A DNA stretch of 64,000 nt from positions 152,638 to 216,637 of the forward strand of contig JAZSEA010000075.1 of assembly GCA_045531455.1 (NCBI GenBank), written 5' to 3'. A model generated the notes under the pieces. It ran no database searches. It was given only the letters and a program-made list of their open reading frames with translations, and was not told the DNA's origin. Below, piece by piece: positions 57,114-64,000 of the stretch. The stretch is from CAG-390 sp045531455 (GTDB lineage: Bacteria; Bacillota; Clostridia; Oscillospirales; CAG-272). A program made the translations under genes and the position numbers. Every line of letters begins with the position of its first letter. Positions within the stretch are counted from its first letter, which is position 1.

Positions 57114-58888
57114 CAGATATCTCCTCCTTCGTCCTCTAGTTTCTGAAGCTTGACCATCTTTGCGTACTCTTCGCAATTCTCGCAAAGCTCCTCATGAGTA
57201 CCGACAGCGGTAACCTCGCCATCCTCAACAAGAATGATCTTGTCCATATTTTCTACTGTTGAAATTCTGTGAGCAATAAGGATAGTGGTCTTCCCCGCTC
57301 TTTCTCTCTTAAGATTATCAAGAATCGTGCGTTCGGTCTTTGTGTCAACTGCGGAAACAGAGTCGTCAAGAATCAGAATCGGTGCATCCTTTAGAAGCGC
57401 TCTCGCAATTGAAATACGTTGCTTCTGACCGCCCGAAACGGTTACACCGCGCTCGCCAAGCATTGTATTATATCCTTCGGCAAACTCAGAAATATTTCCG
57501 TCAACGTCTGCAAGAGCGGCGACTCTTCTGATATCGTCGATATTCTCTTCATCGGTATAGAAGGAAATATTGCTCTTGATCGTATCGCTGAAGAGGAAAT
57601 TATCCTGCGGAACGTATGCAGCAGCACCGCGCACCTGCTTGATCGGCATCGTATTAACGTCCTTGCCATCAATGAAAAGCATATCGTCGCCGATATTATA
57701 TATTCGTAAGATAAGATCAACGATAGTCGTTTTACCCGATCCGGTCTTACCTACAATACCTACGTTTTCGCCTGCGTTGATCTTGAAGGATACATTTTTA
57801 AGAGCATCTCTGTCACCGTCAGGAAAGGTAAAGGAAAGGTTTCTGAACTCGATGTTGCCTTTAATCTCATCTGTATGAATAACGCCTTCTCTGTCCTTAA
57901 CGTCAACAGGAGCATCAAGCAGTTCTCCGATCCTCTTGAGCGAAGCACGACCTCTCGAGGTCATATCTATAAGCTCGGATACAGCCATAACGGGCCAGAT
58001 AACCGATGTAAAATAGCCGATAAACTCAACAAGCTGACCGGCATCAAAACGGTCGAGGTATACAAGATATCCACCGTAGCCGAGAATAACGCATACAACG
58101 GACTCGACAAACAGAGTTACGAAAATACGCAGAAGAACACTTGCCCTTGTATATTCAAGGTTTGCCTCTTCGTTCTCGACGTTGAGCTTTTTGAACGCAA
58201 GAAGCTCCTTGGCTTCCTTTACGTATGCCTTGATAACTGCGATTCCCGAAAAGCTCTCCTGCGAAAAATCCGAAAGATTCGAATATGCCTCCTGACGCTT
58301 GTCCCATTTTTTCATCAGCGATCTACCAATGATAGCAGATACGACAAGAAGACAGATCAACGGCAGACAGGAAAGCAACGTAAGCGAATTGCTCATTCTC
58401 CACATCTTTATGATTGCGAGCACACCAAGAAGAAGCGCATCGCAAAGCATCATAATACCCCACCCGAAGCACTCCTGAACGGTATCAAGATCATTGGTAT
58501 AGAGCGACATCAGATTGCCTACTTTGTTAACCTGATAATACTGATGCGACAAATCTTTTGAACGCTCAAACATCTTATTCCTGAGATCGGTTTCAAGCTT
58601 GATAGCTGCGCCAAAGAAACATACGCGCCAAAGAAAACGTCCGAGAAGCATTATCGCAATAACGCCGATCATAGGCAAGCATATCCTGTCAAGCAGGAAA
58701 TTCATATCAAACGGAAGGACCTCTCCGTTAACAGTAACGCATCCGTCGTTAAATCCGTTAACGATCATCTGGTAAAGCTCGGGAATTTCAAGCTGAAAAT
58801 AGTCAACACCTATCAATGCTATCAATCCGAGCAAAAGCATCCAGCCGTATTTAAGATAATATTTATTAATGTGTCTGCCGAAAATCAT
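57113..58888 (-). CDS. ABC exporter half-transporter, subunit with degenerate Walker B
   Basis: A 591-residue half transporter with six helices (about 15-320) and an ATPase domain. Walker A is IVGKTGSGKTTIV, the signature TVSGGQKQRISIAR and the switch His IAHRIS. Walker B reads ILILDDSVSAVD: the catalytic Glu is Asp, as in the degenerate subunit of TM287/288-type heterodimers. The pair therefore has one active and one weak ATP site. The start at 58888 follows AAGGAG. The promoter with a Fur-like operator lies at 58926-58954. Confidence 0.93.
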   Translation of the reverse strand: MIFGRHINKYYLKYGWMLLLGLIALIGVDYFQLEIPELYQMIVNGFNDGCVTVNGEVLPFDMNFLLDRICLPMIGVIAIMLLGRFLWRVCFFGAAIKLETDLRNKMFERSKDLSHQYYQVNKVGNLMSLYTNDLDTVQECFGWGIMMLCDALLLGVLAIIKMWRMSNSLTLLSCLPLICLLVVSAIIGRSLMKKWDKRQEAYSNLSDFSQESFSGIAVIKAYVKEAKELLAFKKLNVENEEANLEYTRASVLLRIFVTLFVESVVCVILGYGGYLVYLDRFDAGQLVEFIGYFTSVIWPVMAVSELIDMTSRGRASLKRIGELLDAPVDVKDREGVIHTDEIKGNIEFRNLSFTFPDGDRDALKNVSFKINAGENVGIVGKTGSGKTTIVDLILRIYNIGDDMLFIDGKDVNTMPIKQVRGAAAYVPQDNFLFSDTIKSNISFYTDEENIDDIRRVAALADVDGNISEFAEGYNTMLGERGVTVSGGQKQRISIARALLKDAPILILDDSVSAVDTKTERTILDNLKRERAGKTTILIAHRISTVENMDKIILVEDGEVTAVGTHEELCENCEEYAKMVKLQKLEDEGGDI

Positions 58889-58925
58889 CTTAGGCTCCTT
58901 ATTGCATTTTTCGCATATTGTACTT

Positions 58926-58954
58926 ATTATACTACATATGAAAATGATTGTCAA
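58926..58954 (-). promoter_or_regulatory. Consensus sigma-A promoter of the ABC exporter operon
   Basis: On the minus strand a perfect TTGACA (58954-58949), a 17-base spacer and a perfect TATAAT (58931-58926). The start is about 30 bases before the ATG at 58888. Confidence 0.94.
58939..58953. promoter_or_regulatory. Fur-family-type 7-1-7 inverted repeat overlapping the promoter
   Basis: TGAAAATGATTGTCA reads as a 7-1-7 inverted repeat and matches 13 of 15 positions of the Fur box TGATAATNATTATCA. It covers most of the -35 box and the spacer of the ABC exporter promoter, a place where a repressor would block transcription. Part of the match is forced by the TTGACA of the promoter, so chance is possible. 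Confidence 0.5.
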
Positions 58955-59022
58955 CCTTTATTGCAATTAAATTGAACAACTGTTTGTTGCTTTTTCCAAA
59001 AATGCTATATACTCATAGTTGA

Positions 59023-59061
59023 CATAATAAAACAGCCACCTTAAAGCGGCTGTTTATTATG
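59023..59061 (-). terminator. Terminator of the GH4 gene
   Basis: AACAGCC (59031-59037) pairs with GGCTGTT (59048-59054), extended by AT-rich pairs on both sides. The minus side ends in TTTTATTATG. It lies 9 bases after the stop codon. Confidence 0.8.
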
Positions 59062-59063
59062 TA

Positions 59064-60383
59064 TTAGAATATGGGATATCCGGCATTTGTATGAGCTGCA
59101 ACAAGTTCATCTACAAGAGAAATGATCTCGTCCGTCGATAAATGCATACCGGTTCTGGGATCCATCATTGCAGCCTGATAGAGAGTCTCGATCTTTCCTG
59201 TGTGAGCTGCCTCGATCGTGAGAAGCTGCGGATAGATATTCGATGAGTTCATAGCCGCAAGCTGTGTGGGCAGGGGACCTACGTATGTAGGAGTGATACC
59301 ACTCTTATCAACAAAGCAAGGCACCTCTACGCAAGCTTCAGCCGGAAGATTGGGGATAAGTCCATTATTGATAACGTTTCCGCCAATCTTATAAGGTACA
59401 CCTGTAACGATAGCTTCCATAATTCTTGATGCATATTCATGCGAGCGTGTATGCTCGGGAGTAATACCTTTGAGAAGATCCTCTCTCTGCTGAGCCCACT
59501 TAACTATATGCTTTTCGCATCTGCGGGGATACTCATCAAGCGGAATATTGAATTTCTCGACAAGATCTTCGCGGCCTGGCTTGATATAGAAATTGTTATA
59601 CTCTGCATTATGCTCGCTCGACTCGGTGCAATAGTAACCGAACTTATCAATGTAATCGAAGCGAACCATATCCTTATGCTTTTCACCCGCGTTCATTTCT
59701 TTTGCATGTTGCTTGATCTCCGGATACAGGTCATTGCCGTTCTTATCTCTGATCTCAAGGAGCCAAGCCATATGGTTAATTCCCGCGATCTTCTCCTGAC
59801 GTCCTTCAAGATATTCTTCCATACCGAGGCTCTTGAGAAGCTTCTCAGAGCAGACCTGAACGCTATGACAAAGACCGATGGATTTGATGGGAGTATGCCT
59901 TTCCATATATCCTGCCAGAATCGCCATAGGGTTTGTGTAGTTTAAGAAATACGCATCGGGACATACCTTGGCCATATCAGCGGCAAAATCCTTAAGCACG
60001 TGAATGGTACGCATACCTCTCATAATACCGCCAATACCGAGGGTATCACCGATCGTCTGTCTGATACCGTATTTCTTCGGAATCTCAAAATCAATCTTTG
60101 TGCAAGGATCGTAAAGCCCTACCTGGATTGCGTTGATAACAAAGTTTGCACCCTTAAGAGCCTTTTTGCGGTTTTCAACGCCGAGATACTTTCTGATCTT
60201 AGCCTTATTACCGTTGATGATCTTATTAAGCTGCGAGATCAGCATATAAGAGTCTTCAAGTCTCTCTCCGTCAATGTCATAAAGCGCAATCTCCGCGTCC
60301 TTGAAGCAATCACACATAAGTGTATCGCCAAGCACCTTTTTTACGAACACACTGCTTCCTGCGCCCATAAACGTAATTTTCAT
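59064..60383 (-). CDS. Glycoside hydrolase family 4 (alpha-galactosidase/alpha-glucosidase type)
   Basis: GH4 enzymes cleave glycosides by an NAD- and Mn-dependent redox mechanism. The NAD site is ITFMGAGSSVF at the N-terminus. Also visible: LNYTNPMA, the metal-binding Cys-His in IGLCHSVQ (near residue 173) and AGINHMAWLLE with the second metal His. VPCFVDKSGITP and LPTQLAAMN are typical of the MelA/LplD subgroup. The length of 439 is usual. The substrate (melibiose-type, maltose-type or a galacturonide) is open; no sugar transporter is adjacent. Confidence 0.92.
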   Translation of the reverse strand: MKITFMGAGSSVFVKKVLGDTLMCDCFKDAEIALYDIDGERLEDSYMLISQLNKIINGNKAKIRKYLGVENRKKALKGANFVINAIQVGLYDPCTKIDFEIPKKYGIRQTIGDTLGIGGIMRGMRTIHVLKDFAADMAKVCPDAYFLNYTNPMAILAGYMERHTPIKSIGLCHSVQVCSEKLLKSLGMEEYLEGRQEKIAGINHMAWLLEIRDKNGNDLYPEIKQHAKEMNAGEKHKDMVRFDYIDKFGYYCTESSEHNAEYNNFYIKPGREDLVEKFNIPLDEYPRRCEKHIVKWAQQREDLLKGITPEHTRSHEYASRIMEAIVTGVPYKIGGNVINNGLIPNLPAEACVEVPCFVDKSGITPTYVGPLPTQLAAMNSSNIYPQLLTIEAAHTGKIETLYQAAMMDPRTGMHLSTDEIISLVDELVAAHTNAGYPIF

Positions 60384-60425
60384 AACTACATCGCCTCCGT
60401 TGAATTTCTTTTTAAAAGTAAATAT

Positions 60426-60454
60426 ATTATATCATATTTTGAGTGGATTTACAA
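60426..60454 (-). promoter_or_regulatory. Sigma-A promoter of the GH4 gene
   Basis: On the minus strand TTGTAA (60454-60449), a 17-base spacer and perfect TATAAT (60431-60426), about 43 bases before the start codon. Confidence 0.82.
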
Positions 60455-60604
60455 TATATTTTAGGAAATTAAATGCTTTCAAGAACTATTTATATACATT
60501 AGCAAAAACAGGCGAAACGTTTAGCTTGAATTACAGAATTTGATAATCTATAATTAAAAAAGTAATAAAGAACTAATTTTTCTCAAGTTTTTTTACAAAA
60601 CCCC

Positions 60605-60633
60605 TTGAAATCCTCTTTGAAATGTGCTATAAT
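60605..60633 (+). promoter_or_regulatory. Sigma-A promoter in front of the tRNA-Ser-like region
   Basis: TTGAAA (60605-60610), a 17-base spacer and perfect TATAAT (60628-60633). It would start a transcript near 60640 that reads through both broken copies and the intact tRNA-Ser. Confidence 0.8.
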
Positions 60634-60670
60634 ATTGCAAGTTGAGTGGAGCTCGACAATAATATAATAC

Positions 60671-60767
60671 GGAGCGGTATCGAAGAGGTCATAACTGTTG
60701 CCTTGGCAACTATGATGACATCGAAATCATTGTTCCCAACGGGAACAACTTTTGAGGTAGTGCTCCA
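60671..60767 (+). pseudogene. tRNA-Ser-like remnant, copy A
   Basis: GGAGCGGTATCGAAGAGGTC at 60671-60690 matches the 5' end and D arm of the intact tRNA-Ser at 60967, and GCTCCA (60762-60767) can pair with the first five bases. In between, an anticodon-like CATCGAAATCAT is kept, but two perfect hairpins (GTTGCC/GGCAAC, GTTCCC/GGGAAC) replace normal sequence. The T arm with TTCGAATC is absent and no CCA is encoded. It cannot be a working tRNA. Confidence 0.65.
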
Positions 60768-60778
60768 TAATTAAATAC

Positions 60779-60820
60779 GGAGCGGTATCGAAGAGGTCAT
60801 AACGGGGCTGACTCGAAAGG
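60779..60820 (+). pseudogene. tRNA-Ser 5'-half remnant, copy B
   Basis: From 60779 to about 60818 the sequence matches the intact tRNA-Ser(CGA) from its first base through the anticodon loop (ACGGGGCTGACTCGAAA) with a few changes in the acceptor and D arms, then the similarity ends abruptly. The bases before it (AAATACG versus TAATACG) are also shared. Confidence 0.72.
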
Positions 60821-60966
60821 TAGCCGAGCTTATCACTCTGCAACTTGCGAAAGCTCGTGAATTCTTCGTTTATCTCGCAAATGCTTCATTTTTCTTGAAT
60901 TTTGGATGACAGCATTTCACTATCGGCCTTGCAAAAGCCGTGCAAAATTCAAACTTAACTTAATAC
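60821..60966 (+). other. Intergenic stretch with inverted repeats before tRNA-Ser
   Basis: No gene is visible. A TTGAATTTTG/CAAAATTCAA inverted repeat (about 60894-60954) encloses a CGGC/GCCG hairpin. The rest is unique AT-rich sequence. It may be part of the same transcript as the tRNA and be removed during 5' processing. Confidence 0.4.
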
Positions 60967-61055
60967 GGAGAGATATCGAAGTGGTCATAACGGGGCTGAC
61001 TCGAAATCAGTTTGAGAGCAATCTCACGTGGGTTCGAATCCCACTCTCTCCGCCA
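60967..61055 (+). tRNA. tRNA-Ser (anticodon CGA)
   Basis: An 89-base tRNA with encoded CCA. Acceptor GGAGAGA (60967-60973) pairs with TCTCTCC (61045-61051), discriminator G. The anticodon stem CTGA/TCAG holds the loop CTCGAAA, anticodon CGA (reads UCG). A long variable arm (class II) and the T arm GTGGGTTCGAATCCCAC follow. It is the probable attachment site of the mobile element to its right. Confidence 0.97.
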
Positions 61056-61059
61056 CATT

Positions 61060-61093
61060 GAGCCTAAAATCTCCGATTTTAGGCTCTTTTTCT
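61060..61093 (+). terminator. Terminator after tRNA-Ser
   Basis: GAGCCTAAAATC (61060-61071) and GATTTTAGGCTC (61075-61086) form a perfect 12-bp stem with a 3-base loop, followed by TTTTTCTTT. Confidence 0.93.
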
Positions 61094-61177
61094 TTCAATT
61101 TTGCCCGATTTTCAACTTTCATTCCCCACTTTCAAGGAAAACCCCTTTTGCAGTCTTTGGGTTGTCTATCAGTTTTT

Positions 61178-61250
61178 TGCAAGGCTGTGCAAGGCAACTG
61201 CAAGGCTGGTCAAAAACACCCCATTTTTAGGGACGGATAGATACGGATAG
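61178..61250 (+). repeat. Direct repeats in helical phase, candidate integrase arm sites
   Basis: TGCAAGGC occurs three times (61178-61185, 61188-61195, 61199-61206), spaced 10 and 11 bases. ACGGATAG occurs twice (61233-61240, 61243-61250), spaced 10 bases. They lie between the tRNA and the integrase gene, where arm-type sites of tyrosine integrases are expected. The remaining bases from 61094 to 61364 hold no gene. Confidence 0.6.
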
Positions 61251-61307
61251 GTACGCAAATAAACTGAGTAGGTATCATCTTGTCCGTAACTACGAGAGAG
61301 TTCGAAT

Positions 61308-61348
61308 TGAATAAAGAAAATCGACCGCCTCGATTGCTCGAAGCGGTC
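61308..61348 (-). terminator. Terminator of the integrase gene
   Basis: GACCGC (61323-61328) pairs with GCGGTC (61343-61348), with an inner TCGA/TCGA helix. On the minus strand it is followed by a T-rich stretch (GATTTTCTTTATT). It lies 17 bases after the integrase stop. Confidence 0.8.
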
Positions 61349-61364
61349 TTGATTTATTTGTGGT

Positions 61365-62549
61365 TTACCCCAACGCCTTACTCATCGCCGCGCCGGTGTC
61401 AGCTTTTGTTACCGCGTCGAGGTGGCTATAGATATTCGCTGTGGTGCTCATATCGCTATGTCCAAGCCATTCCTGGATCTGCTTCATTGGAACGCCTTGC
61501 GCAAGGAGCACCGAGGCGCAGGAGTGGCGAAGATCGTGGAAGCGGATCTTCTTCAGATTGTGCTTTTTCAGAAGCTGTCCGAAGTGTCCGGTGACGAAGA
61601 CAGGATCGTAGAGCTTGCCGAGTGCGTCCACACAGACGTAGACGGTGTATTCCTTAGAGTACGCTGAGCGCATTACCTTTTTCATCTGCTCCTGCTTCTC
61701 GCGGTGACGGATGAGCTCACCTCTGACGAAGGGCTCCAGCGTCAGCGTGCGGTAAGAGGATTTTGTTTTCAGTCTGTCCTTAGCGACGATACCTTCCTCG
61801 GTGGAGTGGACGGTGTGGCGAACGGTGAGCGTGTTTTCCGTGAAGTCGATGGCAGACCACTTCAGCCCGATCACCTCGCTTCGTCTGAGCCCATAGTAAG
61901 CGGCAAGGAGGATGGGAATATAGATCTCGTCATCCTTGACCAGTTCGAGCAGCTGCTTTACTTCTTCGGCGTTGTAGTAGGCGGCAATGAACTGCTCCTT
62001 CCTCGGTCGGTTGGCTTGGTCAACAGGGTTGCTCGGTATGATCCGCCGCTTCACCGCGTCCTTAAATGCCTTGTGAAGAACGCCGTGATAGCGTTGACCG
62101 GTGGAGCCCTTCAGCCCTACGTTACGAAGGTAGGTGTAAAACTCGTTGATCTCATCCCCCGACAAATCTTTGACGGTGAGGTCGAGGGGCGTGAAGAACT
62201 CTCGGATGCGCCCGTCGATATAGCGCTTGTATTTGTGGTAGGTCTCTCGCTCGATGTCGTGCTGATGTCCCTCCAGCCACTCATCAAGGTAGTCCAGCAT
62301 CTTGGTGTTGGCAAGTCGGTTGCGCTCACGGTCTGCGTGTGTCATCGTCTCTGCGAGATGCACGTCGCCCGCGTTGTACTTATCGAGAATTTGGTTGCGG
62401 CGATACTGCGCCTCTTTTTTGTTGCCCTTCTTGGCTTCAAGGTTCAGCGTGTGCCACTTCGTCTTGCGCTTGCCGTCCACTGCCGGCAGATTGATCACCG
62501 CATAGTATTTGCCCTTGTCCTCGGCGAGCCGTCCTGTGATTCTTTTCAT
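61365..62549 (-). CDS. int: Tyrosine site-specific integrase
   Basis: Phage/ICE-type tyrosine recombinase of 394 residues. An N-terminal arm-binding segment (GRLAEDKGKYYAVINLP) and a SAM-like core-binding domain (LDYLDEWLEGH; about 75-165) precede the catalytic domain: first Arg in YYGLRRSEVIGLKW, Lys in KTKSSYRTL, FHDLRHSCASVLL (His-x-x-Arg), WLGHSDMSTTANIYSHLD (second His and nucleophile Tyr). All catalytic residues are present. It is likely to act at tRNA-Ser. The start ATG at 62549 follows AAAGGAG. Confidence 0.95.
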   Translation of the reverse strand: MKRITGRLAEDKGKYYAVINLPAVDGKRKTKWHTLNLEAKKGNKKEAQYRRNQILDKYNAGDVHLAETMTHADRERNRLANTKMLDYLDEWLEGHQHDIERETYHKYKRYIDGRIREFFTPLDLTVKDLSGDEINEFYTYLRNVGLKGSTGQRYHGVLHKAFKDAVKRRIIPSNPVDQANRPRKEQFIAAYYNAEEVKQLLELVKDDEIYIPILLAAYYGLRRSEVIGLKWSAIDFTENTLTVRHTVHSTEEGIVAKDRLKTKSSYRTLTLEPFVRGELIRHREKQEQMKKVMRSAYSKEYTVYVCVDALGKLYDPVFVTGHFGQLLKKHNLKKIRFHDLRHSCASVLLAQGVPMKQIQEWLGHSDMSTTANIYSHLDAVTKADTGAAMSKALG

Positions 62550-62554
62550 AATAT

Positions 62555-62914
62555 TTACGCTCCTTTCGTTTTGGAATTCTTATTCGAAGCAATGATACGC
62601 GAACGCTCCTTCATAGTCCAGAGAGAATCGGGGTTATAGGGATAAATAATTTGATAATACCGTTCGTTCACCATCATTTCCACCAGCGCGGTCTTGGGGA
62701 TCAGAATGTTCCGACCGATCTTGATGCTGTCGATGCGCCCCTCGTGGATCAGCTTGTACACGGTGTTCTTGCTGCAGTGGAGCAACCGCACCACGTCCTT
62801 CACCTGCATCACGTCGGGCTCTTTCTTGAAATATTCGAAAACGTCTCTCTTGATCATACGCATATTACCTCCTGCAATTTGTAATCTGAAACGAATGTCT
62901 GTCATTTTACTCAT
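62555..62914 (-). CDS. Excisionase-like DNA-binding protein
   Basis: Small protein with a winged-helix excisionase/MerR-type domain: VMQVKDVVRLLHCSKNTVYK, then LIHEGRIDSIKIGRNILIPK. This fold bends DNA to help excision by the integrase. It is followed by a basic C-terminal tail. Two possible starts have good ribosome sites: the ATG at 62914 (AAAGGAG, 119 residues) and the ATG at 62863 (AGGAGG, 102 residues). The conserved domain is included in both. It lies 5 bases before the integrase gene. Confidence 0.83.
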   Translation of the reverse strand: MSKMTDIRFRLQIAGGNMRMIKRDVFEYFKKEPDVMQVKDVVRLLHCSKNTVYKLIHEGRIDSIKIGRNILIPKTALVEMMVNERYYQIIYPYNPDSLWTMKERSRIIASNKNSKTKGA

Positions 62915-62927
62915 AGATTTCTCCTTT

Positions 62928-63350
62928 TTAATCGTCGTAGTATTCACCGTGCACCTCGCAGATTAGCTCATCCACGTTGATCTTACCGCGCATCTGCGCT
63001 ACGTACTTGTTAGCTTCCTTACGCATACCGATGATCTCTTCGTAGCGGAAGTCGTGTTGATAAGCTACCATCTGCGCGAGCATATCAAGCTCGATGGCAT
63101 ACCTGTAAAGTCCTTTGGAGATGCGCGTGTTGGTGGGGTTGATCTCTTCGTGGATCGCCTTGCGGATCTCTTTGGAGAGGAGATCTCCGTTCTTGTCTAT
63201 GACAAGCTTGGTGATATAATTCTCAATCGCTTTGGTCACGAATGCAGAAAAGGACTCTACCTCCGCTTCTCCGAAGAGAATTTCTGCTTGTCTGACAAGC
63301 TTTTCTTCAAGATATACCGTCTTTCTGATCGGTTCATTTGTCTTTGTCAT
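62928..63350 (-). CDS. Ribbon-helix-helix protein of a mobile element
   Basis: A 140-residue protein whose first 50 residues read as a ribbon-helix-helix DNA-binding domain (KTVYLEEKLVRQAEILFGE, then FSAFVTKAIENYI), followed by an alpha-helical part. In similar elements such proteins act as relaxosome accessory or repressor proteins. GGAAGG precedes the ATG at 63350. It lies just downstream of an inverted-repeat cluster (63393-63455) that it may bind. The function is inferred. Confidence 0.7.
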   Translation of the reverse strand: MTKTNEPIRKTVYLEEKLVRQAEILFGEAEVESFSAFVTKAIENYITKLVIDKNGDLLSKEIRKAIHEEINPTNTRISKGLYRYAIELDMLAQMVAYQHDFRYEEIIGMRKEANKYVAQMRGKINVDELICEVHGEYYDD

Positions 63351-63392
63351 TGATACCTTCCTTTTAAATAATCGATAATTTTTCTCTCTTTC

Positions 63393-63455
63393 ACACCCAA
63401 AAAACGCGGGACGTACCGCCATAATCGGGTGTTTGCTCACACTTTTCGAGTGTGA
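63393..63455. repeat. Cluster of inverted repeats upstream of the RHH gene (possible oriT or operator)
   Basis: ACACCC (63393-63398) pairs with GGGTGT (63427-63432). Inside lies the near-palindrome GCGGGACGTACCGC (63406-63419). A separate perfect hairpin TCACACT/AGTGTGA follows (63437-63455). Such nested repeats beside a relaxosome-type gene are seen at transfer origins, but no nick motif is recognised. Confidence 0.4.
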
Positions 63456-63720
63456 TTTTGAAATTAGCCAGCCACCAGAGAAAAATCGGTCGGAGGCGGA
63501 AAAGCCTTTATTTACGCCACTTTTTGCGGTCGGCTGTTGCCGTTCGCTGTGAATGTGCGGGTGTGAGTCGCCTGCACTTTAACCTGCCCTAAAATAAGTT
63601 TAGGGAAATTCGCGTAAATTCTCGAAAACAATGCAACAATGCAAGTGACACTGTACGTGATCTTCCCAAAGGTTGCAATCTTCAACCTTGCACCGGAGAC
63701 ACTCTGCAATGTTACAATCT
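63456..63720. other. Non-coding stretch of the element
   Basis: No convincing gene. It holds a CCCTAAA/TTTAGGG inverted repeat with a 5-base loop (63587-63605) and several TTGCA words (about 63625-63720). A minus-strand frame of 70 codons (63512-63724) overlaps the upstream stop by ATGA, but its product has no recognisable features. Confidence 0.4.
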
Positions 63721-64000
63721 TCATGCCGTTTCTTCGGGGCTATCGGGGATCGCCCAAAACCAACGCTTGCCGATCTTCTTCGTAACGATGCTTTTGTTCT
63801 TCAGCTTGGCCTCGTTAACTGTGCGCTGTGAAATGTTGCGCTCCTTTGCTTTTTCGAAAATCTTTTCGGCGGGAACGAACTCACCCGAGGAAAGCATATC
63901 GAGAATCAAGTCCTCTGCCTGGTCGGTTTTCGTTTCAGTTTCACCGCCGCCGAGAAGCTCATCCGCCGTGATCTTGTCGTAACCGTCGAGCCACTTGAAG
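63721..64000 (-). CDS. Replication-type AAA ATPase/helicase, C-terminal 92 residues (cut by window edge)
   Basis: An open frame enters from the right edge and ends at 63721. The visible residues run FKWLDGYDKITADELL, then an acidic linker and a winged-helix-like end with AEKIFEKAKERNISQRTVNE and GKRWFWAIPDSP. This arrangement is typical of the C-terminus of RepA-like AAA ATPases of phages and conjugative elements. The ATPase core is outside the window, so the call is by similarity of the tail only. Confidence 0.65.
   Translation of the reverse strand, partial: FKWLDGYDKITADELLGGGETETKTDQAEDLILDMLSSGEFVPAEKIFEKAKERNISQRTVNEAKLKNKSIVTKKIGKRWFWAIPDSPEETA

Larger units (their letters stand above)
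61056..64000. mobile_element. Left end of an integrated element at tRNA-Ser (continues past window)
   Basis: Directly after the tRNA 3' end come a tyrosine integrase, an excisionase-like protein, a ribbon-helix-helix protein, an inverted-repeat cluster and the C-terminus of a replication-type ATPase, all on the minus strand and pointing at the tRNA. The DNA from 61365 on is visibly richer in G+C than the host genes to the left. The composition fits an integrative conjugative or mobilisable element; the other end lies outside the window. The exact left boundary inside the tRNA cannot be fixed without the right-end repeat. Confidence 0.85.

Noticed and set aside
60671..60767. Copy A as a functional tRNA (Ser or Sec)
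   Set aside because: There is no T arm with TTCGAATC, no CCA end and no normal variable arm; the anticodon loop has the wrong size.
61178..61206. CRISPR-like array from the TGCAAGGC repeats
   Set aside because: Repeats of 8 bases with 2-3 base spacers are far too short, and no cas genes are present.
63512..63724. 70-codon frame after the replication-type ATPase with an ATGA overlap
   Set aside because: The product has no known motif and the DNA is full of short repeats; the overlap alone is weak evidence for a gene.

Overview
The window is a chromosomal segment of a spore-forming, Gram-positive anaerobe of the Clostridia, probably a gut or rumen Oscillospirales/Christensenellales-type bacterium. 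The basis is PolC-type DNA polymerase, SpoIIID, a PdaA-like cortex deacetylase, a YlmC/YmxH-type PRC-barrel protein, T-box leaders, an ECF transporter module, ferredoxin-dependent 2-oxoacid oxidoreductase and a bacterial MEP pathway. The exact genus cannot be read from the sequence.

Layout. 1-4.3 kb: start of spoIIID (minus, cut by the window edge), an rRNA 2'-O-methyltransferase and two membrane proteins (plus), then two polysaccharide deacetylases (minus). 4.3-16.7 kb: one long minus-strand operon pyrH-frr-uppS-cdsA-dxr-rseP-ispG-polC ending in a lipoprotein with an endonuclease/exonuclease/phosphatase fold. 16.8-18.7 kb: rpsB-tsf with its own promoter, structured leader and terminator. 18.8-30.9 kb: a minus-strand run starting at a consensus promoter before ruvC: ruvC, a methyltransferase, ecfA1-ecfA2-ecfT, truA, a DUF5711 protein, a CvpA-like protein, a ClpE-like unfoldase, a P-type ATPase homologue that has lost its catalytic motifs, and a PRC-barrel protein. 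31.1-37.3 kb: YfhO-type membrane protein, ruvA, ruvB, a membrane protein, a short-chain dehydrogenase (plus). 37.5-39.1 kb: an M23 peptidase.

39.2-52.8 kb is the most unusual part. Two T-box leaders, each with its own promoter, precede two paralogous fusion proteins (XRE helix-turn-helix + cupin + acyl-CoA ligase). The second leader continues into a tight operon: a P-loop NTPase, a ferredoxin and the alpha, beta and gamma subunits of a branched-chain-type 2-oxoacid:ferredoxin oxidoreductase, a branched-chain aminotransferase, a LeuA homologue with all metal ligands replaced but an intact LeuA regulatory domain, and a second kind of fusion (sugar-isomerase-like TIM barrel + acyl-CoA ligase). 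My structural reading of the specifier loops gives Ile (ATC) for leader 1 and Val (GTC) for leader 2. Since T-boxes switch genes on during amino-acid starvation, I infer a biosynthetic route: scavenged branched short-chain acids are activated to acyl-CoA, reductively carboxylated to 2-oxoacids and transaminated to branched-chain amino acids.

52.8-60.4 kb: GNAT acetyltransferase and sulfatase (plus); a heterodimeric ABC exporter plus a DUF2500 protein (minus) with a Fur-type inverted repeat on its promoter; a GH4 glycosidase (minus). 60.6-64 kb: two broken tRNA-Ser-like copies, an intact tRNA-Ser(CGA), and the left end of an integrated mobile element (tyrosine integrase, excisionase-like protein, ribbon-helix-helix protein, C-terminus of a replication/helicase-type ATPase) that runs off the window.
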